Shown here piece by piece: positions 52,993-61,087 of a stretch of 64,000 nt of DNA. The translations under genes were made by a program, and so were the position numbers. The DNA lies in assembly GCF_030296615.1 (NCBI RefSeq), contig NZ_AP027732.1, positions 3,353,042-3,417,041 on the forward strand, given 5' to 3'. Source of the stretch: Frondihabitans sucicola. Its GTDB lineage: Bacteria; Actinomycetota; Actinomycetes; Actinomycetales; Microbacteriaceae. The notes under the pieces are model-generated. The model did not search any database. It worked only from the letters and a program-made list of their open reading frames with translations, and was not told where the DNA came from. Each line of letters starts with the position of its first letter. Positions within the stretch are counted from its first letter, which is position 1.

Positions 52993-53102
52993 GCTTTCGG
53001 CACTCTACTGTGCCTCGCTCCGGGCCCGTTCTCCGAAAGTTCACCCGGTGTGAGCCTCCGTGTCGCCGAGCGGGGATGTGCTGGGCTCGAATCTCCGGTA
53101 CG

Positions 53103-53134
53103 GTCAAGTTATCTAGATCAATAGACAACTTGAC
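53103..53134. promoter_or_regulatory. PhnF operator box 1 (before phnG)
   Basis: The 8-bp arms GTCAAGTT and AACTTGAC are perfectly complementary and enclose ATCTA-GATCAA-TAGAC. The TCTA-N6-TAGA core is shared with the box at 60957-60977. It lies 10 bases before the phnG start codon and covers its promoter region, and it is about 110 bases from the divergent phnF start. Confidence 0.8.
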
Positions 53135-53144
53135 GGAGGACACG

Positions 53145-53639
53145 GTGGCGCCAGACTCACCCTCGACCAGCACGGTCGCACCCCGGATCACCGAGAGGCA
53201 GGCGTGGATGCGAACTCTCGCCGGCGCGGAACGCGCCGATCTCGCGGCCGCGTGGGCCGGATGGCAGCCGAAGCCCGTCGTCCATGCGATCCGCGGTCCG
53301 GAGGCCGGCCTCGTCATGGTGCGAGGTCGGATCGACGCCGGGGGCGCGAAGTTCAACCTCGGCGAGGCCACCGTCACCCGAGCCACCGTCCGCCTGCAGG
53401 GCGCGACGCTCGCCGCCGACACTCTCGGCAGCTCGTACGTGCTCGGCGGCGACCTCGAGCACGCGCGGCTCGCCGCCGTCTTCGACGGCCTCCTCCTCGA
53501 CGGCGGATTGCGCGAGCGCGTCCTCGACGAGGTCGTCGCTCCCCTGGCGCAGCGCCAGTCGGCTCGCGACGAGAATCGCTATGTCGAGGGCCGGAGCACA
53601 CTGGTCGACTTCTTCACCGTCGCCAGGGAGCACCAGTGA
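53145..53639 (+). CDS. phnG: Phosphonate C-P lyase subunit PhnG
   Basis: A 164-residue PhnG. Conserved segments are ITERQAWMRTLAGAERADLA near the start, the substrate-interacting VMVRGRIDAGGAKFNLGEAT region and, at the end, RYVEGRSTLVDFFT. PhnG is part of the PhnGHIJ core complex that converts alkylphosphonates to ribose-1-phosphonate 5-phosphate derivatives and then cleaves the C-P bond. The GTG start follows GGAGGA right after the PhnF box. It overlaps phnH by four bases. Confidence 0.93.
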   Translation: MAPDSPSTSTVAPRITERQAWMRTLAGAERADLAAAWAGWQPKPVVHAIRGPEAGLVMVRGRIDAGGAKFNLGEATVTRATVRLQGATLAADTLGSSYVLGGDLEHARLAAVFDGLLLDGGLRERVLDEVVAPLAQRQSARDENRYVEGRSTLVDFFTVAREHQ

Positions 53640-54271
53640 TCGGGCAGGCGAACGGAAGCACGGCGATCCCCGCGGCCGGATTCGCCGATCCGACCCGCGA
53701 TGCGCAGCGCGCGTTCCGAGCCGTGCTCGACGCGCTCTCGCACCCGTCGCTCGCCTACCACGTGGGCGGCGCGCCGGAGGCTCCCGAGCTCCTCGGATCC
53801 GGCCTCGGCGCCGTCGCCCTGACCCTCCTCGACGAGGAGTCGAGCGTCTGGTTGGGCGGACCGGTGGGCGACGACGAAGCCGTGTCGTCCTGGCTGTCGT
53901 TCCACACGGGGGCTCGCCGGGTGGCGGAGATCGCAGCGGCCGACTTCGTGCTGACCCCGTTCTCCGACATGCCGGATCTCGCCACTCTGGCGCTCGGCAC
54001 CGAAGAGGCGCCGCACCGGTCGGCGACCGTCCTGGTCGACGTCCGTGGCGCTTCCGGTCCCGCGCGCTTCCTCGCCGAGGGCCCCGGCATCGACGGTCGG
54101 GTCGAATTCGACGCCCCGTGGGCCGATGGCTCCTTCGCCGACCGGTGGAGCGAAAACAACCGCCTCTTCCCTCGCGGCGTCGACCTCGTGCTGGTCGACG
54201 CGACGACGGTCTCGGCGCTCCCCCGAACCACCCGCCTCAGCGTCATCGACACCACCCCAGGGAAGGCCTGA
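53636..54271 (+). CDS. phnH: Phosphonate C-P lyase subunit PhnH
   Basis: A 211-residue PhnH. Recognisable segments are FADPTRDAQRAFRAVLDALS near the N-terminus, LTLLDEESSVWLGGPVGDDE, LSFHTGARRVAEIAAADFVL and APHRSATVLVDVRG. The domain adopts a PLP-transferase-like fold without a cofactor and stabilises the core complex. GTG start at 53636 overlaps phnG; the phnI ATG follows within two bases of its stop. Confidence 0.93.
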   Translation: MIGQANGSTAIPAAGFADPTRDAQRAFRAVLDALSHPSLAYHVGGAPEAPELLGSGLGAVALTLLDEESSVWLGGPVGDDEAVSSWLSFHTGARRVAEIAAADFVLTPFSDMPDLATLALGTEEAPHRSATVLVDVRGASGPARFLAEGPGIDGRVEFDAPWADGSFADRWSENNRLFPRGVDLVLVDATTVSALPRTTRLSVIDTTPGKA

Positions 54272-54272
54272 C

Positions 54273-55400
54273 ATGTACGTCGCAGTCAAAGGCGGCGAGC
54301 GCGCGATCGCCAACGCGCACGCGCTCCTCGCCAAGGAAGGCCGCGGTGACGCCGAGCTGCCCGAGCTGAGCACCGAGCAGGTGGCCGGACAGTTCGGCGT
54401 CCTCGTCTCGCGCGTCATGACCGAGGGATCGCTCTACGATCCCGAACTGGCGGCCAGAGCGCTGTCGCAGGCGCAGGGAGATGCCCTCGAAGCCGTCACC
54501 CTGCTGCGCTCCTACCGCACGACCCTGCCACGTTTCGGCTACTCCGAGGCGCTCGACACGACCGGTCTGCCGCCGCAGCGGCGCATCTCGGCCACCTTCA
54601 AAGACCTGCCCGGGGGCCAGCAGCTCGGTGCAACCTTCGACTACACGCACCGCCTGTTCGCCGAAGCCCCAACCGAGGGGCCCGAGCTCGCGGACCACAC
54701 CGACGGCGACCGCGTCTCGATGCCTCGCGTCTCCGATCTCCTGGGGGCCAACGCGCTGATCGAGCCCGACGCGCACCCCGACCAGGACGCGACGGAACCC
54801 GGGGACCTCACGCGCGAACCCACCGTGTTCCCGATGACCCGCGCGGAGCGGCTCCAGGCGCTGGCGCGAGGCGACGAGGGTTTCCTGCTCGGGCTGGCGT
54901 ACTCGAGCCAGCGCGGGTTCGGCAGCACGCACCCCTTCGCGGGAGAGATCCGCGTCGGCGAGGTGGAGGTCGAGTTCGATGCGCCGGAGCTCGGGTTCCC
55001 GGTGCCGCTCGGCCGGATCGAGATCACAGAGTGCCAGATGGTCAACCAGTTCACCGGGAGCGCTGACAGCCCGGCCATGTTCACGCGCGGCTACGGTCTC
55101 GCCTTCGGTCGGAGCGAGCGGAAGGCCATGTCGATGTCGATCGTCGACAGGGCACTTCGCGCCGACGAGTTCGACGAGCGAATCGAGTCGCCCGTCCAGG
55201 ACGAGGAGTTCGTCATCAGCCACAGCGACAACGTGCAGGCGACCGGGTTCGTCGAGCACCTCAAGCTGCCCCACTACGTCGACTTCCAGGCCGAGCTCGT
55301 GCTCGTGCGCCGGCTGAACCGTGAATTCCACGAGCGGCAGGATCACGCCGAACCCGTCCCGTCCGACCTCGTGCCGACCGTGGAGGAGGTGCTCGCGTGA
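54273..55400 (+). CDS. phnI: Phosphonate C-P lyase subunit PhnI
   Basis: A 375-residue PhnI, the nucleosidase of the pathway that, with its partners, exchanges the adenine of ATP for the phosphonate. Landmarks are MYVAVKGGERAIANAHALLA, LLRSYRTTLPRFGYSEALDT, AYSSQRGFGSTHPFAGEIRV and GYGLAFGRSERKAMSMSIVD. Length matches the family (about 350-380). Overlaps phnJ by four bases. Confidence 0.95.
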   Translation: MYVAVKGGERAIANAHALLAKEGRGDAELPELSTEQVAGQFGVLVSRVMTEGSLYDPELAARALSQAQGDALEAVTLLRSYRTTLPRFGYSEALDTTGLPPQRRISATFKDLPGGQQLGATFDYTHRLFAEAPTEGPELADHTDGDRVSMPRVSDLLGANALIEPDAHPDQDATEPGDLTREPTVFPMTRAERLQALARGDEGFLLGLAYSSQRGFGSTHPFAGEIRVGEVEVEFDAPELGFPVPLGRIEITECQMVNQFTGSADSPAMFTRGYGLAFGRSERKAMSMSIVDRALRADEFDERIESPVQDEEFVISHSDNVQATGFVEHLKLPHYVDFQAELVLVRRLNREFHERQDHAEPVPSDLVPTVEEVLA

Positions 55401-56254
55401 GCCAGGAGCTGATCGACTACAACATCGGCTACCTCGACGAGCAGACCAAACGGATGATCCGACGGGCCCTCCTGAAGGCCGTCGCGATCCCGGGCTTCCA
55501 GGTCCCCTTCGCCAGCCGCGAAGTGCCGATGCCCCGCGGGTGGGGAACGGGCGGCGTCCAGGTCACGGCCGCCATCATCGGCGAGGACGACGTGCTCAAG
55601 GTCATCGACCAGGGTGCCGACGACACGACCAACGCCGTCTCCATCCGGGGCTTCTTCGCCCGTGTCGCACACGTCGGCACCACGACCCGCACCGACGAGG
55701 CGACGATCATCCAGACCCGTCACCGGATTCCCGAGACGCCGCTCTCCGAAGGCCAGGTCATCGTCTACCAGGTGCCGCAGCCCGAGCCGCTCCGGCTTCT
55801 CGAGCCCCGCGAGACCGAGACCCGCCGCCTCCACGCGCTCGAGGAGTACGGCCTCATGTACGTCAAGCTCTACGAGGACATCGCCCGCTTCGGTCACGTG
55901 GCCAAGACCTACGATTACCCGGTACTCGTGGGCGAGCGATACCTGATGGCCCCGTCGCCGATCCCGAGCTTCGACAACCCCAAGATGGACGGCAATCCCG
56001 CGCTGCAGCTGTTCGGCGCCGGGCGCGAGAAGCGCATCTACGCGGTCCCTCCGTTCACGCGCGTCGAGAGCCTCGGCTTCGAGGACTTCCCCTTCGAGCC
56101 ACAGCGGTTCGACGACCCGTGCGCCCTCTGCGGGTCGACCGGTGTCTACCTCGACGAGGTCATCATCGACGACGCGGGCGCTTCGATGTTCGTCTGCTCC
56201 GACACCGACCACTGCGAGCGCACGGTCGCCGAGAACGAAGAGGTCTTCGCATGA
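55397..56254 (+). CDS. phnJ: Alpha-D-ribose 1-methylphosphonate 5-phosphate C-P lyase PhnJ
   Basis: A 285-residue PhnJ, the radical SAM enzyme that breaks the C-P bond. The four C-terminal Cys residues occur as CALC-x21-C-x5-C, the same spacing as in known PhnJ where three hold the 4Fe-4S cluster and one forms the thiyl radical. Upstream segments YNIGYLDEQTKRMIRRALLK, MPRGWGTGGVQVTAAIIG and KTYDYPVLVGERYLMAPSPI are typical. Intact, so the operon should be catalytically complete. GTG start overlaps phnI. Confidence 0.96.
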   Translation: MSQELIDYNIGYLDEQTKRMIRRALLKAVAIPGFQVPFASREVPMPRGWGTGGVQVTAAIIGEDDVLKVIDQGADDTTNAVSIRGFFARVAHVGTTTRTDEATIIQTRHRIPETPLSEGQVIVYQVPQPEPLRLLEPRETETRRLHALEEYGLMYVKLYEDIARFGHVAKTYDYPVLVGERYLMAPSPIPSFDNPKMDGNPALQLFGAGREKRIYAVPPFTRVESLGFEDFPFEPQRFDDPCALCGSTGVYLDEVIIDDAGASMFVCSDTDHCERTVAENEEVFA

Positions 56255-57030
56255 CGCACGATCAGCCCCTGCTCGAGGTGCGAGGCGCCGGTCACCGCTA
56301 CGGCGACCGATTCGGCTGCCGCGACGTCGACTTCGACCTCTGGCCGGGTGAGGTGCTCGCCGTCGTCGGTGAGTCGGGATCGGGCAAGTCCACCCTGCTC
56401 GGAACGCTGTCGCAGCGGCTCGCCCTGACTGAGGGATCGATCCGGTACCGCCTGTCCGACGGCCAGGTCGCCTCGCTGGCCGACCTGAGCGAGAGCGCCG
56501 TCCGACGCCTCTGGCGAAGCGAGTGGGGGTTCGTGCACCAGAACCCCGCCGACGGTCTGCGGATGCACGTCAGCGCGGGCGGCAACGTCGGGGAACCGTT
56601 GATGACCAACGGCTGGCGGCACTACGGGAAGGTCCGCGCCGCGGCCGCCGAGTGGCTCGAGCGGGTGGAGATCCCGGTGGATCGCATCGACGATCACCCG
56701 TCGACGTTCTCGGGTGGAATGCGGCAGCGACTGCAGATCGCGCGAAACCTGGTCGTGTCGCCGAGGCTGGTCTTCATGGACGAACCCACGAGCGGCCTCG
56801 ACGTGTCGGTGCAGGCGCGCCTGCTCGACCTCCTCCGCGGTCTGGTGTCCGACCTCGGACTCGCGGTGGTCATCGTCACGCACGACCTCGCGGTCGCTCG
56901 CCTGATCTCGCACCGCACGCTCGTCATGAAAGACGGCCGGGTCATCGAGTCCGGCCTCACGGACCGCGTGCTGGACGACCCGCACGCCGCCTACACCCAA
57001 CTCCTCGTCTCCTCGATCCTGCAAGGATGA
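56251..57030 (+). CDS. phnK: Phosphonate C-P lyase ATPase PhnK
   Basis: A 259-residue ABC-type ATPase that in known systems binds the core complex through PhnJ rather than a membrane transporter. Walker A is VVGESGSGKSTLL, signature FSGGMRQRLQIARN and Walker B LVFMDEPTSGLD, with THDLA as H-loop. The region SEWGFVHQNPADGLRMHVSA is typical of PhnK. Overlaps phnJ by four bases; phnL starts seven bases after its stop. Confidence 0.94.
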   Translation: MTHDQPLLEVRGAGHRYGDRFGCRDVDFDLWPGEVLAVVGESGSGKSTLLGTLSQRLALTEGSIRYRLSDGQVASLADLSESAVRRLWRSEWGFVHQNPADGLRMHVSAGGNVGEPLMTNGWRHYGKVRAAAAEWLERVEIPVDRIDDHPSTFSGGMRQRLQIARNLVVSPRLVFMDEPTSGLDVSVQARLLDLLRGLVSDLGLAVVIVTHDLAVARLISHRTLVMKDGRVIESGLTDRVLDDPHAAYTQLLVSSILQG

Positions 57031-57037
57031 TCCGCCC

Positions 57038-57862
57038 ATGAGCTCGACCCGCCCGACCGCGAACCGTCCGACGTCGACCCCCGCGACCGCGCCTCCCGCG
57101 CACGCACTGCCCGCGCACGCACTGCCCGCGCACGACAACGGTTCGAGGGGCCCGGTGCCGATCCTGACCGTCTCCGGGCTCGGCAAGACCTTCACCATGC
57201 ATCTGCAGGGCGGCCAGCGGCTCGCCGTGCTCGACGCACTCCGGTTCGAGGTTCGACCCGGCGAGTGCGTCGTCCTCGGCGGAAGCTCGGGTGCTGGCAA
57301 GAGCACGATCCTGAAGCTCGTCTACGGCAACTACGGCACCGACGAGGGGCACATCGTGCTGCGGTCGGCGACCGGCGAGGTCGATCTCGCCACAGCGGAC
57401 GCGCGAGCCGTGCTGGCCGCCCGCCGCGACACGATGGGCTACGTCAGCCAGTTCCTCCGCTGTGTTCCGCGCGTGGCAGCGCTGCAGGTCGTCGCGGAGC
57501 CGCTCGTCGAGCGGGGCGTGCCCCAGGGACAGGCGGAGGAGCGCGCCGCCGACATGCTGACGCGCCTGTCCATCCCCGAGCGACTGTGGTCGCTTCCGCC
57601 GGCGACGTTCTCGGGCGGCGAGCAACAGCGGGTCAACATCGCTCGAGGATTCCTTCCTCGCCTGCCGCTGCTCCTCCTCGACGAGCCGACGGCGTCGCTC
57701 GACACGCGCAACCGCGACGCCGTCGTCGAGCTGATTCGCGAGAAGCGCGCCGAGGGGGTCGGCATGCTCGGCATCTTCCACGACGTGGATGTCCGCGACC
57801 GGGTCGCCGACCGCACCGTCGACGTCGAGGCGTTCTCACCGCGTCCGGTGGTGGCGGCATGA
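57038..57862 (+). CDS. phnL: Phosphonate C-P lyase ATPase PhnL
   Basis: A 274-residue ATPase. The first 45 residues are a Pro/Ala/His-rich extension containing an exact AHALP duplication (from a 15-bp repeat near 57103-57133) that normal PhnL lacks. The family core starts at LTVSGLGKTFTMHLQGGQRL. Walker A is LGGSSGAGKSTILKLVYGNY, signature FSGGEQQRVNIARG and Walker B LLLLDEPTASLD. PhnL associates with PhnK in a dual-ATPase assembly on the core complex. An internal start near LTVSGLG is possible. Confidence 0.93.
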   Translation: MSSTRPTANRPTSTPATAPPAHALPAHALPAHDNGSRGPVPILTVSGLGKTFTMHLQGGQRLAVLDALRFEVRPGECVVLGGSSGAGKSTILKLVYGNYGTDEGHIVLRSATGEVDLATADARAVLAARRDTMGYVSQFLRCVPRVAALQVVAEPLVERGVPQGQAEERAADMLTRLSIPERLWSLPPATFSGGEQQRVNIARGFLPRLPLLLLDEPTASLDTRNRDAVVELIREKRAEGVGMLGIFHDVDVRDRVADRTVDVEAFSPRPVVAA

Positions 57863-58617
57863 CCGGTCGGGTCGCGATCTACGCTGCGCCGGGAACGGCT
57901 TCCGAGGATCCTGCGGCCCTGTTGGTGAAGGAGCGCGCGGAGTCATGGCTCGGGCGAGCGGTCGACGGTAAGGCGCCCGACGCCGTCCTCCCCGACGGAT
58001 GGAGCCGCGACGCCGTCGACGACATCACCGTCGACGCGCGTCGGTACGGGTTCCACGGAACGCTGAAGGCTCCCTTCCGGCTGGCGGCGGGTCGCACCCT
58101 CGCCGAGCTCGACTCCGCCGTCGCGCGCTTCGCCGACGAGACGGCGCCGGTCGTGATCCCCGACCTCGCGCTCGCCCGCATGGGCGGCTTCTTCGCGCTC
58201 GTGCCGGGCGACCACCCGGCTCGCCTGCACGAGCTCGCCGACGAGGTCCTCAGGCGCTTCGACGACTACCGCGCACCTGCCTCCGAGGCCGATGTCGCGC
58301 GACGCGATCCCGACGCCCTGTCCTCCCGCCAGCGCGAACTGCTCGAACGCTGGGGGTACCCGTTCGTGCTCGACGAGTTCCGATTCCACCTGACCGTGAC
58401 CGACCGCATCCCGCAGGATCGCCAGCGGGTGGTCCGCGAGACGCTCACGGAGTGGTTCGCGGGCGGCCTCGGCCGCCCCGTGGCCGTCGATGCCCTCGCG
58501 CTCTTCACGGAGGCGGAACCCGGCGCCCCGTTCCGGCTGCACTCCGTCCACTCGCTCCGCTCCCCCGCACGCACCCGCCGCACCTCCGGCACGCTCGACC
58601 ACGAAGGAACCCGATGA
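57859..58617 (+). CDS. DUF1045 protein (putative C-P lyase-associated 2H phosphoesterase)
   Basis: A 252-residue DUF1045 protein of the 2H phosphoesterase group. The two His motifs are visible as FHGTLKAPF (HxT) and FHLTVTD (HxT), spaced about 115 residues apart. In C-P lyase operons members of this family substitute for PhnP or act on cyclic ribose phosphates; there is no phnP here, so a role in opening the 1,2-cyclic phosphate of ribose 5-phosphate is a good inference. Overlaps phnL and phnM by four bases each. Confidence 0.88.
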   Translation: MTGRVAIYAAPGTASEDPAALLVKERAESWLGRAVDGKAPDAVLPDGWSRDAVDDITVDARRYGFHGTLKAPFRLAAGRTLAELDSAVARFADETAPVVIPDLALARMGGFFALVPGDHPARLHELADEVLRRFDDYRAPASEADVARRDPDALSSRQRELLERWGYPFVLDEFRFHLTVTDRIPQDRQRVVRETLTEWFAGGLGRPVAVDALALFTEAEPGAPFRLHSVHSLRSPARTRRTSGTLDHEGTR

Positions 58618-59783
58618 GTCGCGAAACCGTCCTCACCAACGCCCGCATCGTCCTCCACGACGAGATCCTGCACGGTTCCGTGCTCCTTCGGGACGGCAGG
58701 ATCGCCGACATCTCGTCCGACCCCTCCGCTGCGGGAGACGATCTCGACGGCGATCTCCTGCTGCCGGGTCTCGTCGAGCTGCACACCGACCACCTCGAGT
58801 CGCACGCGCAGCCGCGTCCGGGCACGCACTGGGACGCGGTGCCGGCCGTCCTCGCCCACGACGCGCAGCTGAGCGGAGCCGGCGTCACCACCGTGTTCGA
58901 CGCGATCCGCATCGGCACGCAGGAGGGACGCAACGACTCGACCGATCTCGCCCGCTCCCTGGCGGACGCCATCGAGCACGCCGACAAGGCCGGGATCACA
59001 CGCGCTCAGCACTTCATCCACCTGCGCTGCGAGGTGGCGGCACCGGCGACGATCGCCGAGTTCCAGGCGTTCGACGACGTGGCTTCCCTGCGCCTCGCCT
59101 CGCTCATGGACCACACGCCCGGGCAGCGCCAGTACGCCGACGTCGAGGCCTTCCGCCGCTACATGGTCGGGAAGGGGCGCGTTTCAGCCGCGGGCATCGA
59201 ACCGCTCATGCTCGAGTTGAAGGAGGTCGCCGAGCACTACTCGGTCCCGAATCGCAAGGCCATCGCCGCCCTGGCGTCCGCGCGCGGGGTCGCGCTCGCC
59301 GCTCACGACGACGCGACGGTCGAACACGTCGACGAGTCGGCGGCGTTCGGCGTGATGATCTCGGAGTTCCCCACCACCGAGATCGCGGCGCGCGCGGCCC
59401 GCGAGCACGGCCAGCTGATCGTCATGGGCGCGCCGAACATCGTGCGCGGCGGCAGCCAGTCGGGAAACGTCGCCGCAGCCGATCTGCTCTCCCTCGGCCT
59501 GCTCGACATCCTGTCGTCCGACTACGTGCCGGCCAGCCCGCTGCAAGCCATCGTGCAACTCGACGCCGACGGCGAATACCCGCTCGTCGACGGCGCGAAG
59601 CTCGTCAGCGGAAACCCGGCACAGGCCGTGGGCCTCGACGATCGAGGCTCGATCGAGATCGGCAGACGAGCCGACCTGATCCGAGTGCACCGGCACACGC
59701 TGGAGGCCACCGACCGCCACCCGCTGGGCCGCAGCGTCCCCGTCGTCCGGGCCGTCTTCCGTGAAGGCGCGAGGGTGTCGTGA
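58614..59783 (+). CDS. phnM: Phosphonate metabolism triphosphate diphosphohydrolase PhnM
   Basis: A 389-residue amidohydrolase-fold protein. Metal-site motifs are LPGLVELHTDHLESHAQPRP (HTDHLE), IHLRCEV, ALAAHDDATVEHV and ILSSDYVPASPLQAIV, all diagnostic for PhnM. It removes diphosphate from ribose-1-phosphonate 5-triphosphate before the lyase step. The ATG start overlaps the DUF1045 gene by four bases. Confidence 0.95.
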   Translation: MSRETVLTNARIVLHDEILHGSVLLRDGRIADISSDPSAAGDDLDGDLLLPGLVELHTDHLESHAQPRPGTHWDAVPAVLAHDAQLSGAGVTTVFDAIRIGTQEGRNDSTDLARSLADAIEHADKAGITRAQHFIHLRCEVAAPATIAEFQAFDDVASLRLASLMDHTPGQRQYADVEAFRRYMVGKGRVSAAGIEPLMLELKEVAEHYSVPNRKAIAALASARGVALAAHDDATVEHVDESAAFGVMISEFPTTEIAARAAREHGQLIVMGAPNIVRGGSQSGNVAAADLLSLGLLDILSSDYVPASPLQAIVQLDADGEYPLVDGAKLVSGNPAQAVGLDDRGSIEIGRRADLIRVHRHTLEATDRHPLGRSVPVVRAVFREGARVS

Positions 59784-60352
59784 CGGGTCTCATCGGCCCC
59801 GGCGCCTTCATCGCGGTCTCCGGCGCCAGCGGGGTCGGCAAAGACACCCTGCTCGATCTGGCGCGGGATCGCTGTGGGGAGGGCGCGTTCTTCCCCCGTC
59901 GAGTCATCACCCGCCCCGGCGGTCCTGGCGAGGACCACCTCCCCGTGACCCGGCAGCAGTTCATTCGAGCGCGGCTCGGTGCCGCCTTCGCCGTGACCTG
60001 GCACGCGCACGGACTCGACTACGGCATTCCCGCCGCGGCGGACGGCGCCATCCGCGCCGGACAGGTCGTCGTGGCGAACGTGTCGCGCGGCGTGATCCCC
60101 GAGCTGCGCGGGCGCTACGAGCGCGTCGTCTCGGTGCGCGTCACCGTGTCCGACGAGGTCCGCGCCGCCCGCCTCCGCGCTCGGGGTCGGGAGTCGGTGG
60201 CGGACATCACGGAGCGCCTCTCCCGGATCGATCCCGCTACCGGTCACGATGTCGATCACGAGATCCGGAACGACGGGACGGCCCAGGACGCCGGCGACCA
60301 CCTGATCGCCATCGTCGAGTCGGCGATGGCGCAGCGAACGGAGAGATCATGA
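59780..60352 (+). CDS. phnN: Ribose 1,5-bisphosphate phosphokinase PhnN
   Basis: A 190-residue guanylate-kinase-like PhnN with Walker A AVSGASGVGKDTLL (residues about 12-25), RRVITRPGGPGEDHLPVTRQ and HAHGLDYGIP, all typical. It phosphorylates ribose 1,5-bisphosphate to PRPP, returning the ribose moiety to nucleotide metabolism. GTG start overlaps phnM; its stop overlaps the acetyltransferase start. Confidence 0.93.
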   Translation: MTGLIGPGAFIAVSGASGVGKDTLLDLARDRCGEGAFFPRRVITRPGGPGEDHLPVTRQQFIRARLGAAFAVTWHAHGLDYGIPAAADGAIRAGQVVVANVSRGVIPELRGRYERVVSVRVTVSDEVRAARLRARGRESVADITERLSRIDPATGHDVDHEIRNDGTAQDAGDHLIAIVESAMAQRTERS

Positions 60353-60964
60353 CCAGCACTCCTCTCGAGCGAGCCCGTCATCGGGTCGGACGTGAACATG
60401 ACCGACACGGTGCTGGGGCGGTTCACGGAAGTCGGCGCCAGCACGCGCCTTCTCGGCGTCGAGCTCGGCGACTACAGCTACTGCGACCGGTACTGCGATT
60501 TCGCCAACACGACCGTGGGCAAGTTCTCGAACATCGCCAGTGCCGTCAGGATCGGAGCCACGGACCACCCGCTGGACCGTGCCAGCCTGCACCACTTCCT
60601 GTACCGGAGCGCCAAGTACTGGGACGACGCCGAGGACGACCACGCCTTCTTCGAGCGACGTCGAGCCCGCAGGACCACGATCGGTCACGACACCTGGATC
60701 GGACACGGCGCCCAGATCAAGCCCGGCGTCACCGTCGGGAACGGAGCCGTCGTCGCGTCGGGCGCCGTCGTGACGAAGGACGTTCCTCCGTACGCGATCG
60801 TGGCCGGAGTCCCCGCCCGCGTCATCCGCTTGCGCCAGACGCCGGAGATCGCCGCGCGACTCGAAGCACTCGCCTGGTGGGACTGGGACCACGAGACCCT
60901 CCGAGCCAGGCTGGACGACTTCCGCACCCTCGACGCAGAAGAGTTCCTCGCCAAAGTTGTCTAG
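60349..60964 (+). CDS. C-P lyase-associated hexapeptide acetyltransferase, frameshifted near start
   Basis: About 204 residues after repair. Left-handed beta-helix acetyltransferase of the xenobiotic (chloramphenicol-type) group that accompanies phn operons: [60 protein letters not shown] and the C-terminal [22 protein letters not shown] 60349 overlaps phnN by four bases, but the frame shifts by about 60377; one surplus C in GCCC would restore [17 protein letters not shown] at 60392 could also serve as start without any repair. It may acetylate aminoalkylphosphonates, like PhnO, but this is inference. Confidence 0.8.
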
Positions 60965-60977
60965 ATTTTTAGACCAA
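60957..60977. promoter_or_regulatory. PhnF operator box 2 (before phnD)
   Basis: GTCTA-GATTTT-TAGAC with flanking TT and CAA (60957-60977) matches box 1 in the TCTA-GAT-N3-TAGAC core and spacing. It overlaps the last codons of the acetyltransferase and lies about 110 bases before phnD, so phnDCE has its own PhnF-controlled promoter. Confidence 0.75.
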
Positions 60978-61087
60978 TTCACCGCAGCGACACCCGCTGT
61001 CGGGATGCAGGGCAACTCGCCTTCCTAGGGTCGATCCGACACACGGTGGCAGATCACGTCCGTGTGCGTCTACCGAGAGGGAATCCC

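Noticed and set aside
53374..54418. Minus-strand open frames within phnG-phnI
   Set aside because: They lie opposite well-conserved C-P lyase genes and have Arg/Gly-rich shadow composition.
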